A DNA stretch of 10,786 nt from the NCBI GenBank assembly GCA_903860085.1, contig CAIOPD010000032.1, forward strand, positions 1 to 10,786, given 5' to 3'. This DNA is from an uncultured Pseudomonadota bacterium (GTDB lineage: Bacteria > Pseudomonadota > Gammaproteobacteria > Burkholderiales > Methylophilaceae). The translations under genes and the position numbers were made by a program. Positions 1-9,134 of this stretch are shown one piece after another. The notes below the pieces were generated by a model that was not told where the DNA came from, did not search any database, and was given only the letters and a program-made list of their open reading frames with translations. Numbering within the stretch: position 1 is the first letter of the stretch; each line of letters begins with the position of its first letter.

Positions 1-731
1 AAGCGTTACTCAGTTATGGTCTAGAAGCCGGGGATGTGCGTGGAAGTGATTTGCAGCTGCAACAACAAGGAATCAGCATGATGGTGACAACCCCGCAGGG
101 TGTTGCTGAGGTAAGCGCGCCGGTGCTGGGAAGGTTTAATGTCTATAATCTGCTAGCAGTATTAGCGACATTACTGGCCTTAGATTTTAGTCTAGCGGAC
201 GCTGTTGCAGCTATTGCAAAAATCAAACCTGTGCCCGGACGTATGCAACAATTAGGGGGCGCAGAATTGCCATTGGTAGTGATTGATTATGCCCATACAC
301 CAGATGCTTTAGAAAAAGTATTAGCCACTCTGCGAGAGCAACTGGAACCTAGCAGCAAGCTTATCTGTGTATTTGGTTGTGGTGGTGAGCGTGATGCAGG
401 AAAGCGCCCGTTAATGGGTGCTATTGCCACTGCGTTAGCTGATGAAGTCATCGTCACTGCAGATAATCCACGTAACGAAGATTCAGCATCCATCATTCAT
501 CAGATTGTGACAGGGTTAAATGACTGCTATCGCATTGAGCCAGACCGGAGTGCGGCCATTCATTTAGCGGTGGCCACGGCGCATGCCGGTGATATCGTGC
601 TAGTGGCGGGTAAGGGACATGAGGATTATCAAGAAATCGCCGAGGTAAAACTTCCATTTAGTGATCTTGCGGTCGCACAAATGGCACTTAGGCAGTATAA
701 ACCAGCAAGTATGGTGGGAGGCGCGCAATGA
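1..731 (+). CDS. murE: UDP-MurNAc-tripeptide synthetase MurE (meso-DAP-adding), 3' part
   Basis: This cytoplasmic ATP-dependent ligase adds meso-diaminopimelate to UDP-MurNAc-L-Ala-D-Glu. The reading frame is open from base 3 to the TGA at 729-731, giving about 242 visible residues. MurE is normally about 490-500 residues, so this is roughly the C-terminal half; the uridine-binding domain and the ATP P-loop lie upstream of the window. The visible part shows the end of the central domain (GRFNVYNLLA), then the C-terminal domain with VVIDYAHTPDAL, CVFGCGGERDAGKRPLMG, DNPRNED at 462-482 and GKGHEDYQ. DNPR is the known signature of enzymes that take meso-DAP; lysine-adding enzymes differ here. 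The GTG at 36 is only an internal valine codon, because homology to the family continues upstream of it (YGLEAGDVRGSDL). The gene overlaps murF by 4 bases. Identification is very secure. Confidence 0.97.
   Translation, partial: ALLSYGLEAGDVRGSDLQLQQQGISMMVTTPQGVAEVSAPVLGRFNVYNLLAVLATLLALDFSLADAVAAIAKIKPVPGRMQQLGGAELPLVVIDYAHTPDALEKVLATLREQLEPSSKLICVFGCGGERDAGKRPLMGAIATALADEVIVTADNPRNEDSASIIHQIVTGLNDCYRIEPDRSAAIHLAVATAHAGDIVLVAGKGHEDYQEIAEVKLPFSDLAVAQMALRQYKPASMVGGAQ
716..721 (+). promoter_or_regulatory. Shine-Dalgarno site for murF
   Basis: GGGAGG lies inside the 3' end of murE, 6 bases before the ATG at 728. The spacing favours the first of two tandem ATG codons (728 and 731). Confidence 0.7.
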
Positions 732-2098
732 TGTTATCCATTGCAGCTATCGCTACGCAAGCTAAGTTAATCGGCGCTGAGGCAATGTTCAGTTCTGTTG
801 GTATTGATAGCCGTCATGTTGTGCCTGGCCAATTGTTTGTGGCATTAAAAGGTGAGCATGTTGATGGTCATGATTTTGCACAGCAAGCCATTGCAAAGGG
901 TGCAACAGCCGTACTTGTTAATCATGAAATTCAAGGCGCCACGCCAGCGTTAGTAGTGAAAGATACTTATCAAGCACTAGGCGAGTTAGCGGCCTATCAA
1001 CGTAGCCAAATGAATCTTCCTTTGGTGGCAATTACTGGTAGCAATGGAAAAACTACAGTGAAAGAAATGCTTGCATCAATATTAAGAGCTGCTTGCCAAC
1101 ATCCAGAACAGGTACTCGCCACTCAAGGTAACTTTAATAATCATATTGGTCTGCCACTGACTTTACTTAAACTGCAGCCTCAACATCGCTATGCAGTCGC
1201 TGAAATGGGAATGAACCATAGCGGTGAAATCAGTTACCTAAGCCATATTGCTAAACCTAATGTGGCCGTCATTAACAACGCAGCCAGTGCGCATATTGGT
1301 GAATTAGGATCATTGCAAGCGATAGCGAATGCCAAAGCCGAAATCTTTGACGGTCTTGTGGCTGATGGTGTAGCGATAATTAACGCTGATGATGATTTTG
1401 CTCCGCTATGGAAAGCTGCTGCTGCCAGTCATAAAGTCATTAGTTTTGGGCTGAAAAATAAGGCCGATGTAAGTGCACACTATCGTCTAGAAGCCAATGC
1501 CAGTGTTCTTGAAATTAAAATGCCACAAGTTGAGTTTGAAGTGAATTTAGCTGTACCCGGTCTGCACAATGTTAGTAATGCTTTAGCTGCTACTGCAGCT
1601 GCCTTAGCGTTAGGGATAACGCAAACGGCAATCGTCCAAGGCTTAGAAAATTACATGGGCGTTCCAGGGCGTTTGCAGCATTTTACAGGCCTCAATGGCT
1701 CCCTAGTGATTGACGATAGTTATAACGCCAACCCCGCCTCCATGCAGGCCGCCATCGACGTATTGACGGCGCAGGTGGGAGAGAAAGTATTGGTGCTAGG
1801 TGATATGGGTGAAATGGGCGATGGCGCTGAAGCGCTACATGCTGATATTGGCCGTTATGCTAAGGCCATGGGCATTAACACCTTACTTACCTTAGGTACG
1901 TTAAGCGCACATATAACAAAGGCCTTCGGTAGCGGAGCGCGTCACTTTGCAACGGTTGAAGATTTAAGTGCAGATTTGGCGGCGCACATGACCGAAAATA
2001 CTGCGGTTTTGGTCAAAGGCTCACGCTTTATGAGGATGGAACGCATTGTTAAAGCCATCACAGTGACCCATGACAAACAAACTAATGGAGAACATTAA
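728..2098 (+). CDS. murF: UDP-MurNAc-tripeptide--D-alanyl-D-alanine ligase MurF
   Basis: This cytoplasmic Mur ligase joins D-Ala-D-Ala to UDP-MurNAc-tripeptide, completing the soluble pentapeptide precursor. The 456 residues match the family length. The N-terminal domain (about 1-95) contains GIDSRHVVPGQLFVAL. The central ATPase domain has the P-loop GSNGKTT at 104-110, GNFNNHIGLPLTLL at 134-147, AEMGMNHSGEI, and NAKAEIF around 201-207, whose lysine is the expected carbamylated residue. The C-terminal domain has GVPGRLQ, DDSYNANPASM at 329-339, LGDMGEMG at 357-364 and VKGSRFMRME at 429-438. The start is a tandem ATGATG. The first ATG overlaps the murE stop (ATGA) and is preceded by a good Shine-Dalgarno site. 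The TAA stop directly abuts the mraY ATG. DdlB, which makes its D-Ala-D-Ala substrate, is encoded further along the same run of genes. Confidence 0.98.
   Translation: MMLSIAAIATQAKLIGAEAMFSSVGIDSRHVVPGQLFVALKGEHVDGHDFAQQAIAKGATAVLVNHEIQGATPALVVKDTYQALGELAAYQRSQMNLPLVAITGSNGKTTVKEMLASILRAACQHPEQVLATQGNFNNHIGLPLTLLKLQPQHRYAVAEMGMNHSGEISYLSHIAKPNVAVINNAASAHIGELGSLQAIANAKAEIFDGLVADGVAIINADDDFAPLWKAAAASHKVISFGLKNKADVSAHYRLEANASVLEIKMPQVEFEVNLAVPGLHNVSNALAATAAALALGITQTAIVQGLENYMGVPGRLQHFTGLNGSLVIDDSYNANPASMQAAIDVLTAQVGEKVLVLGDMGEMGDGAEALHADIGRYAKAMGINTLLTLGTLSAHITKAFGSGARHFATVEDLSADLAAHMTENTAVLVKGSRFMRMERIVKAITVTHDKQTNGEH
2087..2090 (+). promoter_or_regulatory. Shine-Dalgarno site for mraY
   Basis: GGAG sits in the last codons of murF, 8 bases before the mraY ATG at 2099. 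It supports that start. Confidence 0.65.
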
Positions 2099-3202
2099 AT
2101 GTTACTAGCACTTGCACAATGGTTGGCCCACGATATTCGTGGTTTTCATGTATTTAATTACATCACCTTGCGTGCGGTACTAGCAACGTTGACGGCGCTG
2201 ACTATCTCATTTGTAGTTGGCCCAACTTTAATTCGCAAGCTCACTCACTACAAGGTGGGGCAATCGGTGCGTGATGATGGACCACAAACACATTTGATCA
2301 AAGCGGGCACACCTACGATGGGTGGTGCGTTAATCTTGGTCGCCATTGCAATATCTACACTGCTATGGGCAGACTTAAGTAATAAGTTTGTATGGGTGGT
2401 CTTATTTACGACTTTAGGTTTTGGCATTATTGGTTGGGTGGATGATTGGCGCAAAGTTGTGCATCGCAACCCCAAAGGATTGTCTGCAAAAGAGAAGTAC
2501 TTTTGGCAGTCTGTGGTTGGATTTAGTGTGGCGTTATTTTTGCAACACACCGCATCGACCCCAGCCGAGACCACATTATTAATTCCGTTCTTTAAGAGCT
2601 TAGCCATTCCACTAAGTGCGTTTGGATTTATCGTCCTGACTTATCTAGTGGTGGTCGGTAGTAGTAATGCGGTTAATCTGACCGATGGTTTAGATGGTTT
2701 GGCAATTATGCCAACTGTCATGGTGGCGGGCGCATTGGCATTATTCGCCTATGTCACCGGTCACTTTTACTTTTCTAAGTATTTAGGGATACCGTTTGTG
2801 CCTGGTGTAGGAGAGCTGGCAGTATTTTGCTCAGCTATGGTTGGGGCTGGATTAGGATTTTTGTGGTTCAACGCCTACCCGGCTGAAGTATTTATGGGGG
2901 ACGTCGGTGCCTTAGCATTAGGTGCAGCTTTAGGGATTGTGGCAGTCATCGTTCGTCAGGAAATCGTACTTTTCATCATGGGTGGGGTGTTTGTAATTGA
3001 AACATTCTCAGTTGCAGCGCAGGTCATTTATTTTAAATACACCAAAAAGCGTTTTGGAGTCGGTCGACGTATATTTTTAATGGCGCCATTACATCACCAT
3101 TATGAACAAAAAGGCTGGAAAGAAACCCAGGTCGTAGTGCGTTTTTGGATCATCAGCATGATGCTAGTGCTGGTGGGATTATCCACTTTGAAATTAAGAT
3201 AA
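2099..3202 (+). CDS. mraY: Phospho-MurNAc-pentapeptide transferase MraY
   Basis: This polytopic inner-membrane enzyme transfers phospho-MurNAc-pentapeptide from UDP to undecaprenyl phosphate, making lipid I. The 367 residues are close to the 360 of the E. coli enzyme, and the chain is hydrophobic with about ten membrane segments. Family motifs appear in order: AGTPTMGG at 69-76, [20 protein letters not shown] with the aspartate pair at 115-116, [13 protein letters not shown] at 190-202, [11 protein letters not shown] at 265-275 with the catalytic-site aspartate at 268, [11 protein letters not shown], and APLHHHYE at 329-336 with the HHH triad. All expected metal and active-site residues are present. 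The start abuts the murF stop with no spacer, and the 3' end is followed by the only intergenic gap in the window. The second long frame that starts inside its 3' end is an upstream extension of murD and not a separate gene. Confidence 0.98.
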   Translation: MLLALAQWLAHDIRGFHVFNYITLRAVLATLTALTISFVVGPTLIRKLTHYKVGQSVRDDGPQTHLIKAGTPTMGGALILVAIAISTLLWADLSNKFVWVVLFTTLGFGIIGWVDDWRKVVHRNPKGLSAKEKYFWQSVVGFSVALFLQHTASTPAETTLLIPFFKSLAIPLSAFGFIVLTYLVVVGSSNAVNLTDGLDGLAIMPTVMVAGALALFAYVTGHFYFSKYLGIPFVPGVGELAVFCSAMVGAGLGFLWFNAYPAEVFMGDVGALALGAALGIVAVIVRQEIVLFIMGGVFVIETFSVAAQVIYFKYTKKRFGVGRRIFLMAPLHHHYEQKGWKETQVVVRFWIISMMLVLVGLSTLKLR

Positions 3203-3213
3203 GACAAAAACTG

Positions 3214-4590
3214 ATGCCAATAGCGCTTAAAAATAAACGTGTGCTTGTACTGGGACTGGGTGAAACCGGGCTCTCGGCATTACGTTGGCTCAGCACGCAA
3301 GGCGCACTAGTGTCAGTTGCCGATAGCCGTGAACAACCGCCTTCAATGGCAGAAGTGCAAGCACGGTATCCTCAAGTCAGTATCTTTAGTGGTGCTTTTC
3401 AAGCAAATACGTTTGCCAACGTTGATTTAATTGTAGTGAGTCCAGGTATCGCTTTATCAGAACCACAAATTCAGGCTGCAATACAGCGCGGCATTAGCGT
3501 CGTTGGTGATGTAGAGCTGTTTGCGCAATATCGCCCAAGTAGCGCGAAATTAATCGCAATCACTGGCGCTAACGGAAAAACTACTGTGACCACCTTAGTG
3601 GGTGAAATGTGTAAAGCCGCTGGTTTAAAAACTATCGTTGCAGGCAACATAGGATTGCCAGTGTTAGATGCTTTGGCTTTAGATACTCCTGACGTTTACG
3701 TGCTTGAGTTGTCCAGCTTTCAATTGGAAACGACTACGAGCTTGCAAATTGACGCAGCCACCATGCTTAATTTGTCTGAAGATCATATGGATCGATATGC
3801 CAGTCTGCAGGATTACGCTATTGCCAAAGCACATATTTTTTACCAAGCAACATTACAAGTGCTAAACCGTGACGACGCTTGGAGCATGATGATGGCGCGA
3901 CCAAAATTAGCGCAAGTGACATTCGGGTTATCTGATGAAGATGCTGATGCTCAAGGTTTTGGTTTGCGCCAAGTGTCTGGTGAAACATGGTTAGTTCAGG
4001 GCGGAAAAGAGCTGATTAATATGCAAGATCTAAAAATTGCTGGCCTACATAACGCCGCGAATGCTTTAGCTGCAGTAGCGCTTTGTCGAGGTATAGGTCT
4101 AGATTATGTGCCGATTATTCAAACGCTTTATAACTTCAAAGGCTTGCCGCACAGAGTTGAGTGGGTCGCTAATATTAATGAAGTGGACTATTACGATGAT
4201 TCTAAAGGCACTAATGTTGGCGCTACCTGTGCTGCCATTGCTGGCCTTTATAAACATGGCCAACCACAAAAAGTGGTGCTGATTGCTGGCGGTGAAGGTA
4301 AGGGTCAAGATTTCACACCATTACAAGCAGCGGTAGAAGCTAATGGGCGTGCAGTAGTATTGATCGGGCGCGATGCGGGCATCATTGAAGCAGCACTCAT
4401 TGCCATTGATGTGCCTATCTACCGTGCGGCAGATATGGGCGAAGCAGTCACCATCGCTAAAAGAATGGCTCGTGCTGGCGATGCGGTGTTGCTATCTCCA
4501 GCTTGTGCCAGTTTTGATATGTTTAAAAATTATGAGCATAGAGCTGAGGTGTTTGTGAGTTGTGTGAATGGTTTGCAGGAGGCTGCATGA
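3214..4590 (+). CDS. murD: UDP-MurNAc-L-alanine--D-glutamate ligase MurD
   Basis: This cytoplasmic Mur ligase adds D-glutamate to UDP-MurNAc-L-Ala. I chose the ATG at 3214, giving 458 residues (E. coli 438), because [18 protein letters not shown], the typical N-terminal Rossmann-like uridine-binding strand, begins just after it. An in-frame TTG at 3145 would add 23 unrelated residues lying inside mraY. Motifs in order are the P-loop TGANGKTT at 117-124, [11 protein letters not shown] at 164-174, [10 protein letters not shown] at 186-195, AKAHIFY at 204-210 (likely carbamylated lysine 205), LPHRVEWV at 311-318, [11 protein letters not shown] at 328-338, [11 protein letters not shown], and [16 protein letters not shown] at 428-443. 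It starts 11 bases after mraY with only a weak purine-rich ribosome site, and its TGA overlaps the ftsW start. Confidence 0.97.
   Translation: MPIALKNKRVLVLGLGETGLSALRWLSTQGALVSVADSREQPPSMAEVQARYPQVSIFSGAFQANTFANVDLIVVSPGIALSEPQIQAAIQRGISVVGDVELFAQYRPSSAKLIAITGANGKTTVTTLVGEMCKAAGLKTIVAGNIGLPVLDALALDTPDVYVLELSSFQLETTTSLQIDAATMLNLSEDHMDRYASLQDYAIAKAHIFYQATLQVLNRDDAWSMMMARPKLAQVTFGLSDEDADAQGFGLRQVSGETWLVQGGKELINMQDLKIAGLHNAANALAAVALCRGIGLDYVPIIQTLYNFKGLPHRVEWVANINEVDYYDDSKGTNVGATCAAIAGLYKHGQPQKVVLIAGGEGKGQDFTPLQAAVEANGRAVVLIGRDAGIIEAALIAIDVPIYRAADMGEAVTIAKRMARAGDAVLLSPACASFDMFKNYEHRAEVFVSCVNGLQEAA
4577..4582 (+). promoter_or_regulatory. Shine-Dalgarno site for ftsW
   Basis: A full AGGAGG lies inside the end of murD, 4 bases before the ATG at 4587. 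It decides the ftsW start against the in-frame TTG at 4560, which lies upstream of it. Confidence 0.75.
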
Positions 4591-5750
4591 TTACCAACAT
4601 ACTAAATCGTGAGCGCATCAATTCTTCACCTTATGATCAAGGCCTCCTATGGACGGTACTTATACTGCTTGGCATTGGTTTGGTGATGGTGTATTCAGCC
4701 TCAATTGCGATTGCAGAAGCAGATAAAGCGGTGGGTCATAACAGTCACTACTATTTAGTGCGTCAGGCAATATTTATTGTAATCAGTTTGGCCGCGGCGC
4801 TGGTGGTGTTTAATATTCCCATCTCTTGGTGGCAAAAAATGGCGCCCTACTTATTCTTATTTGGCATGGCGTTATTAGTATTGGTGCTCATTCCAGGTAT
4901 CGGCCGTGTCGTTGGAGGTAGCCGTCGTTGGCTGTCATTGTTCGTGATTAACTTACAGCCCTCAGAGCTTATGAAGCTTTTTTCCGCCATGTATGTGGCT
5001 GATTACACCGTCCGTAAAGCCGCGTTAATGAATAGTTTTACACGAGGCTTTTTACCAATGTTGGTGGTGATGTTATTAGTAGGTGGCTTGTTGCTTCGTG
5101 AACCTGATTTCGGTGCTTTTGCCGTAATTGCAGCGATTTCAATTTCCATACTGTGGCTAGGTGGCATTAATGGCCGCATCTTTGCTGGGCTACTCGTATT
5201 GTTGGTAGTCGGATTCATCTTCCTGATTTGGAGTTCACCCTACCGATTGGAACGCGTGATTGGTTTTATGGATCCGTGGGCTGATCCATATGGAAAAGGT
5301 TATCAGTTGTCGCATGCTCTGATTGCTTTTGGTCGCGGTGAGTGGTTTGGTGTGGGCTTAGGTGCCAGCGTTGAAAAACTACTATATTTACCAGAGGCGC
5401 ATACCGACTTCTTATTGGCGGTAATCGCTGAAGAGCTTGGATTTATTGGCGTGTTGGCAGTAGTTGGTTTATTTGTATGGATCGTTCTACGCTCATTTGC
5501 GATTGCCAAAGAAGCGATTGCCAATGAACGCTATTTTGCGGCGCTGTTATCACAAGGCTTAGGCGTTTGGATAGGCGTGCAAGGCATTATTAATATGGGC
5601 GTGAATATGGGTGTATTGCCGACCAAGGGGTTGACCTTACCTTTATTGTCGTTTGGAGGAAGTGGTATTTTAGCTAACTGCATCGGTATGGCCATATTAA
5701 TGCGCATCGATTTTGAAAATAGACGTTTACAAAAAGGCATCCCAGCATGA
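4587..5750 (+). CDS. ftsW: Septal peptidoglycan polymerase FtsW (SEDS family)
   Basis: This is an integral-membrane SEDS glycosyltransferase that polymerises lipid II at the division septum, working with the class B penicillin-binding protein FtsI. From the ATG at 4587 it has 387 residues (E. coli 414) with about ten hydrophobic segments. The first starts near residue 20 ([20 protein letters not shown]). SEDS motifs include GGSRRWL at 110-116, LQPSELMKL at 123-131, a large periplasmic loop with [20 protein letters not shown] and [32 protein letters not shown] at 269-288, and [20 protein letters not shown] at 341-360. The aspartate of HTDF (274) matches the residue known to be essential for polymerisation. 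The close paralogue RodA shares these motifs, but the position between murD and murG is diagnostic of FtsW. The start overlaps the murD stop and the stop overlaps the murG start, both as ATGA. Confidence 0.96.
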   Translation: MITNILNRERINSSPYDQGLLWTVLILLGIGLVMVYSASIAIAEADKAVGHNSHYYLVRQAIFIVISLAAALVVFNIPISWWQKMAPYLFLFGMALLVLVLIPGIGRVVGGSRRWLSLFVINLQPSELMKLFSAMYVADYTVRKAALMNSFTRGFLPMLVVMLLVGGLLLREPDFGAFAVIAAISISILWLGGINGRIFAGLLVLLVVGFIFLIWSSPYRLERVIGFMDPWADPYGKGYQLSHALIAFGRGEWFGVGLGASVEKLLYLPEAHTDFLLAVIAEELGFIGVLAVVGLFVWIVLRSFAIAKEAIANERYFAALLSQGLGVWIGVQGIINMGVNMGVLPTKGLTLPLLSFGGSGILANCIGMAILMRIDFENRRLQKGIPA

Positions 5751-6820
5751 CCGCGACCACTAAAACATTATTAGTGATGGCTGGTGGTACTGGGGGGCAT
5801 GTCTACCCAGCAATGGCTGTGGCTGATCATTTGCAAGATAAGGGCTGGAATATTGTTTGGCTATGCACCGTAGGTGGTATGGAAAACCGTTTATTGGCCA
5901 ATAAAAATTACCAAAAAGCGATGATGACCATGCGCGGCGTGCGAGGTAAGGGTTTAATGGGTTGGTTATTGCTACCAATAAAATTAAGTCTTGCCTTGGC
6001 TCAGGCGTACTCGGCCATTGCAAAATTTAAACCAAACCTTGTGCTTGGTATGGGAGGATTTGCGGCATTTCCTGGTGGATTGATGGCCTATGTTATGCGT
6101 AAACCTTTGGTGATTCATGAACAAAACTCTGTGGCAGGATTAACCAATAAGACATTGTCTCATTTTGCTAGTCGCGTGTTATCTGCTTTTCCGGCTGCAT
6201 TTGGCACAAAGGCAACGCTGGTGGGTAATCCAGTACGCAAAGAGATTACTCAAGTTGCTGCACCAGAAAGCAGAATGCAGACACGAAGTGGACCGTTACG
6301 ACTTTTAGTCGTCGGCGGCAGTTTGGGTGCGCAAGCCTTAAACCAAGTGTTGCCAACAGCTTTAGCAACCATAGCGATGGCGCAACGTCCGCAAGTTGTG
6401 CACCAAGCTGGTGAAAAACATATCACTGCTTTAAAAGCGCATTACGAACAGACGGGAGTAAAAGCCGAGGCCTTGGCCTATATTGAGGATATGGCCGCCA
6501 TGTATAGCTGGGCTGATATTGTAATTTGCCGTGCGGGGGCGTTGACCATCGCCGAGTTGTCAACGGCTGGCTTGGCCAGTGTATTGGTCCCGTTCCCACA
6601 TGCCGTGGATGACCACCAAACAAGTAATGCACGTTATTTAGCAGATGCAGATGCGGCCATATTAGTCTCGCAATCTACATTTACGGCCGAAAAACTTGCC
6701 GAGTTGATTCAAAGTTTAAGCCGTGAGCAATGTTTAAGCATGGCCATTAAAGCGCGCGCTTTAGGTAAACCAGAAGCGACTGCATCGGTAGCCAATATTT
6801 GTATGGAGCTTGCCGCATGA
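5747..6820 (+). CDS. murG: UDP-GlcNAc:lipid I GlcNAc transferase MurG
   Basis: This peripheral membrane GT-B glycosyltransferase acts on the cytoplasmic face, adding GlcNAc from UDP-GlcNAc to lipid I to make lipid II, the substrate of FtsW. The 357 residues match the E. coli length of 355. The N-terminal lipid I-binding domain has the glycine-rich loops [10 protein letters not shown] at 13-22 and [11 protein letters not shown] at 101-111, with [12 protein letters not shown] at 124-135. The C-terminal nucleotide-sugar domain begins around GNPVRKE at 160-166 and has [10 protein letters not shown] at 190-199, [11 protein letters not shown] at 261-271 and [14 protein letters not shown] at 282-295. 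The ATG overlaps the ftsW TGA, and AAGG about 9 bases upstream is a modest ribosome site. Termination overlaps the murC start in the same way, so translation of the three genes is probably coupled. Confidence 0.97.
   Translation: MTATTKTLLVMAGGTGGHVYPAMAVADHLQDKGWNIVWLCTVGGMENRLLANKNYQKAMMTMRGVRGKGLMGWLLLPIKLSLALAQAYSAIAKFKPNLVLGMGGFAAFPGGLMAYVMRKPLVIHEQNSVAGLTNKTLSHFASRVLSAFPAAFGTKATLVGNPVRKEITQVAAPESRMQTRSGPLRLLVVGGSLGAQALNQVLPTALATIAMAQRPQVVHQAGEKHITALKAHYEQTGVKAEALAYIEDMAAMYSWADIVICRAGALTIAELSTAGLASVLVPFPHAVDDHQTSNARYLADADAAILVSQSTFTAEKLAELIQSLSREQCLSMAIKARALGKPEATASVANICMELAA
6805..6808 (+). promoter_or_regulatory. Shine-Dalgarno site for murC
   Basis: GGAG in the last codons of murG lies 8 bases before the ATG at 6817. 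It supports that start over the in-frame TTG at 6799, which lies upstream of the site. Confidence 0.65.
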
Positions 6821-8235
6821 AACATAAAGTAAAAAACATTCATTTCATCGGCATTGCTGGATCCGGCATGAGCGGGATAGCAGAAGTGCTACTGAATCTA
6901 GACTTTAGCGTCAGCGGCTCTGACTTGGTCGTCAATGCTACGACTAAACGTCTAATAGCTTTTGGTGCAACCGTGTATCAAGGCCATGCCGCTGCAAATC
7001 TAGGTGCTGCCGATGTGGTGGTGGTCTCTAGTGCAGTCAATGAGCAAAATCCAGAAGTGATTGCCGCGCGCCAAAAAAATATTCCAGTGGTGCCGCGTGC
7101 GCTAATGCTCGCTGAATTGATGCGTTTCAGACAGGGGATTGCAGTCGCCGGCACGCATGGCAAAACCACAACCACCAGCTTAATTGCTAGTATTTTGGCC
7201 GAAGCAGGGATGGATCCAACATTCGTCATTGGTGGCAAGTTGGAAGCGGCTAACGCCAACGCTAAGCTAGGCACCGGTGAATATATTGTGGCTGAGGCTG
7301 ATGAATCTGATGCTTCATTCTTGCACCTAACGCCCGTGATGGCGGTGGTGACCAATATCGATCAAGATCATATGGAAACTTATGAGCATAGCTTTGATAA
7401 ACTCAAAAGCGCTTTTGTAGAATTTTTACAGCAACTGCCATTTTGGGGTATGGCTGTGGTGTGTATAGATGACGCAAATATTCGTGAGATTTTACCTCGG
7501 GTGACTAAGCCTGTCATGACCTATGGTTTTAGTGAAGATGCGCGCATACGTGCCAAGAATGTACGTGCTGATGATGGAAAAATGCACTTTACGGTGCAGA
7601 GAATTAATGGCGTGACCACTGAGTTTGATGTAACGCTAAATCTGCCAGGTAATCACTATGTATTAAATGCATTGGCGGCGATTGCGATTGCCAGTGAGCT
7701 AAATGTGCCTGACGTTTCGATTATTAAGGCTTTAAAAGAATTCAAAGGTGTCGGTCGCCGCTTTGAGCGTTATGGTGAAGTTGCCGCGAAGAATGGCGGT
7801 AGTTTCACCCTGATTGATGATTACGGACATCATCCAGTTGAAATGCAAGCTGTCATTGCAGCGGCGCGTGCGGCATTTCCAGAACGCCGTTTAGTACTTG
7901 CGTTTCAACCCCACCGCTATACCCGAACTCGTGATTGCTTTGAAGATTTTGTGCGAGTGATCTCAAGTGCCGATGCAGTCGTACTTACCGAAGTTTATGC
8001 CGCGGGAGAAGCGCCGATAGTGGCTGCTGATACGCGATCACTGATTCGCGCGATTCGTGTGGCTGGCAAAGTGGAGCCATTATTTGTAGAAAGTACGAAC
8101 GACTTGCCACAGGCTATTTTAGGTTTAGCGCAGGACCATGATGTGGTCATCGTTATGGGCGCGGGTTCTATCGGCCAAGCGGCGAGCCAAACTAAGCTTT
8201 TAGCTGAAACCATGGACAGAGCAAGGCTCAATTGA
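6817..8235 (+). CDS. murC: UDP-MurNAc--L-alanine ligase MurC
   Basis: This cytoplasmic Mur ligase catalyses the first peptide step, joining L-alanine to UDP-MurNAc. From the ATG at 6817 it has 472 residues (E. coli 491). The N-terminal uridine-binding domain opens with [17 protein letters not shown], and its glycine-rich loop is at 12-20. The central domain has GTHGKTTTT at 112-120, EADESDASF at 160-168 and [10 protein letters not shown] at 180-189. The C-terminal domain has [11 protein letters not shown] at 311-321, [11 protein letters not shown] at 333-343, FQPHRYTRT at 363-371 and VMGAGSIG at 446-453. The GTHGKTT P-loop and DDYGHHP are distinctive for MurC; the related recycling ligase Mpl shares some of them, but this length and cluster position fit MurC. 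The ATG overlaps the murG stop, and the murC TGA shares its final base with the murB ATG. Confidence 0.97.
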   Translation: MKHKVKNIHFIGIAGSGMSGIAEVLLNLDFSVSGSDLVVNATTKRLIAFGATVYQGHAAANLGAADVVVVSSAVNEQNPEVIAARQKNIPVVPRALMLAELMRFRQGIAVAGTHGKTTTTSLIASILAEAGMDPTFVIGGKLEAANANAKLGTGEYIVAEADESDASFLHLTPVMAVVTNIDQDHMETYEHSFDKLKSAFVEFLQQLPFWGMAVVCIDDANIREILPRVTKPVMTYGFSEDARIRAKNVRADDGKMHFTVQRINGVTTEFDVTLNLPGNHYVLNALAAIAIASELNVPDVSIIKALKEFKGVGRRFERYGEVAAKNGGSFTLIDDYGHHPVEMQAVIAAARAAFPERRLVLAFQPHRYTRTRDCFEDFVRVISSADAVVLTEVYAAGEAPIVAADTRSLIRAIRVAGKVEPLFVESTNDLPQAILGLAQDHDVVIVMGAGSIGQAASQTKLLAETMDRARLN

Positions 8236-9134
8236 TGATGAACGCTGTTCAAAATGAAATTGGAAAACTGTTGTTTAACGAGCCTATGGCGCGCCATACC
8301 AGTTGGCGCGTAGGCGGCAAGGCTGATCGCCTATATATTCCGTCAGGCTTGGATGATCTATGCAAGTTTTTGGAAAGTGTAGCGAAAAATGAACCTATTT
8401 ATTTTATAGGCTTAGGTTCTAATCTTCTCGTGCGTGATGGTGGTATTCGCGGCACGGTAATTTTGATGCATAACGTACTGACTGAATTAAGAATGGAAGA
8501 GGGTCTAGTGTTTGTGGAGGCTGGGGTGACCTGCGCCAAGTTGGCTAAATTCTGCGCTAAAGAAGCGATGGAAGGGGCTGAATTTTTTGCAGGGATTCCC
8601 GGCACGTTAGGCGGAGCACTTGCAATGAATGCTGGATGTTATGGCGGCGAAACTTGGGGTGTGGTGAGTCGCGTGGTGACTGTAGACAGACAGGGCCAGC
8701 TACATACGCGTGATGCATCCGAATTCAAAGCCAGTTACAGGCACGTAGATATGCCAGTGGCAAGCGAGTGGTTTGTCGGTGCATGGCTAAAGTTAGATGC
8801 TGGAGGAGCCCATGAAGCCACACAAAAAATTAAAGATTTATTGGCAAGACGCTTGGCTTCGCAGCCGCTGAATTTACCAAACGCAGGTTCTACCTTTAGA
8901 AACCCGGTGGGAGATCATGCAGCCAGACTGATAGAAGCAAGTGGATTAAAGGGTTACCTGATTGGCGGTGCACAAGTTTCAGAAAAACATGCAAATTTTA
9001 TCGTGAATATCGGCGATGCCAATGCACTGGATATTGAGTTGTTAATTAAGCATATGCGTGAAACCGTTTTGGCAAAATTTGGCGTGGCCTTGCAACAAGA
9101 AGTAAAAGTGATAGGTGAATATGAAGTTAGATAA
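8235..9134 (+). CDS. murB: UDP-N-acetylenolpyruvoylglucosamine reductase MurB (type II-like)
   Basis: This cytoplasmic FAD enzyme uses NADPH to reduce UDP-GlcNAc-enolpyruvate to UDP-MurNAc, the substrate of MurC next door. It has 299 residues from the ATG at 8235; a second ATG at 8238 would give 298. AAGG 8 bases upstream fits the first. FAD-binding motifs are [12 protein letters not shown] at 21-32, [15 protein letters not shown] at 59-73 and [16 protein letters not shown] at 119-134. The substrate-binding C-terminal part has NAGSTFRNP at 216-224 with the expected proton-donor serine 219, [15 protein letters not shown] at 244-258, and a terminal VIGE glutamate at 295 equivalent to the catalytic glutamate. 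It is clearly shorter than the 342-residue E. coli type I enzyme and the C-terminal motifs look type II. It overlaps ddl by 14 bases. Confidence 0.96.
   Translation: MMNAVQNEIGKLLFNEPMARHTSWRVGGKADRLYIPSGLDDLCKFLESVAKNEPIYFIGLGSNLLVRDGGIRGTVILMHNVLTELRMEEGLVFVEAGVTCAKLAKFCAKEAMEGAEFFAGIPGTLGGALAMNAGCYGGETWGVVSRVVTVDRQGQLHTRDASEFKASYRHVDMPVASEWFVGAWLKLDAGGAHEATQKIKDLLARRLASQPLNLPNAGSTFRNPVGDHAARLIEASGLKGYLIGGAQVSEKHANFIVNIGDANALDIELLIKHMRETVLAKFGVALQQEVKVIGEYEVR
9112..9118 (+). promoter_or_regulatory. Shine-Dalgarno site for ddl
   Basis: TAGGTGA inside the end of murB matches the 3' portion of the extended GGAGGTGA consensus and places the ATG at 9121 five bases after the AGG. A GTG at 9115 lies within the site, which argues against GTG as the start. 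Confidence 0.55.

Noticed and set aside
36..38. GTG as a start codon of a short murE
   Set aside because: The frame stays open to the window's left edge and MurE-like residues continue before it, so the gene is cut by the window and not truncated.
1037..1057. Near-identical bases in the P-loops of murF (here) and murD (about 3565-3585), sharing GGAAAAACTAC
   Set aside because: This reflects the shared Mur ligase ATP-binding motif GxxGKTT in paralogous genes, not a DNA repeat or recombination site.
2189..2217. Promoter-like TTGACG, 17-base spacer, TGTAGT
   Set aside because: It matches sigma-70 elements only partly (5/6 and 4/6), sits near the 5' end of mraY with no gene start close downstream, and such matches are common by chance.
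2248..2607. 119-codon open frame on the - strand inside mraY
   Set aside because: It is fully covered by conserved mraY coding sequence and has no recognisable motif or ribosome site.
3145..3213. Upstream TTG extension of murD
   Set aside because: It would add 23 residues encoded inside the mraY 3' end that do not resemble MurD; the ATG at 3214 directly precedes the conserved N-terminal strand.
4373..4558. 61-codon open frame on the + strand in another frame of murD
   Set aside because: It overlaps the conserved MurD C-terminal domain and its translation resembles no family I know.
5747..6820. Possible foreign or accessory insertion within the cluster
   Set aside because: No gene departs in length, motif content or visible codon character from its neighbours, and there is no transposase, repeat or att-like sequence anywhere in the window.
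6978..7355. 125-codon open frame on the - strand inside murC
   Set aside because: It lies wholly within a clearly functional murC and its translation is low-complexity (Ala/Thr/Ser/Pro-rich) with no recognisable domain, typical of an antisense shadow.
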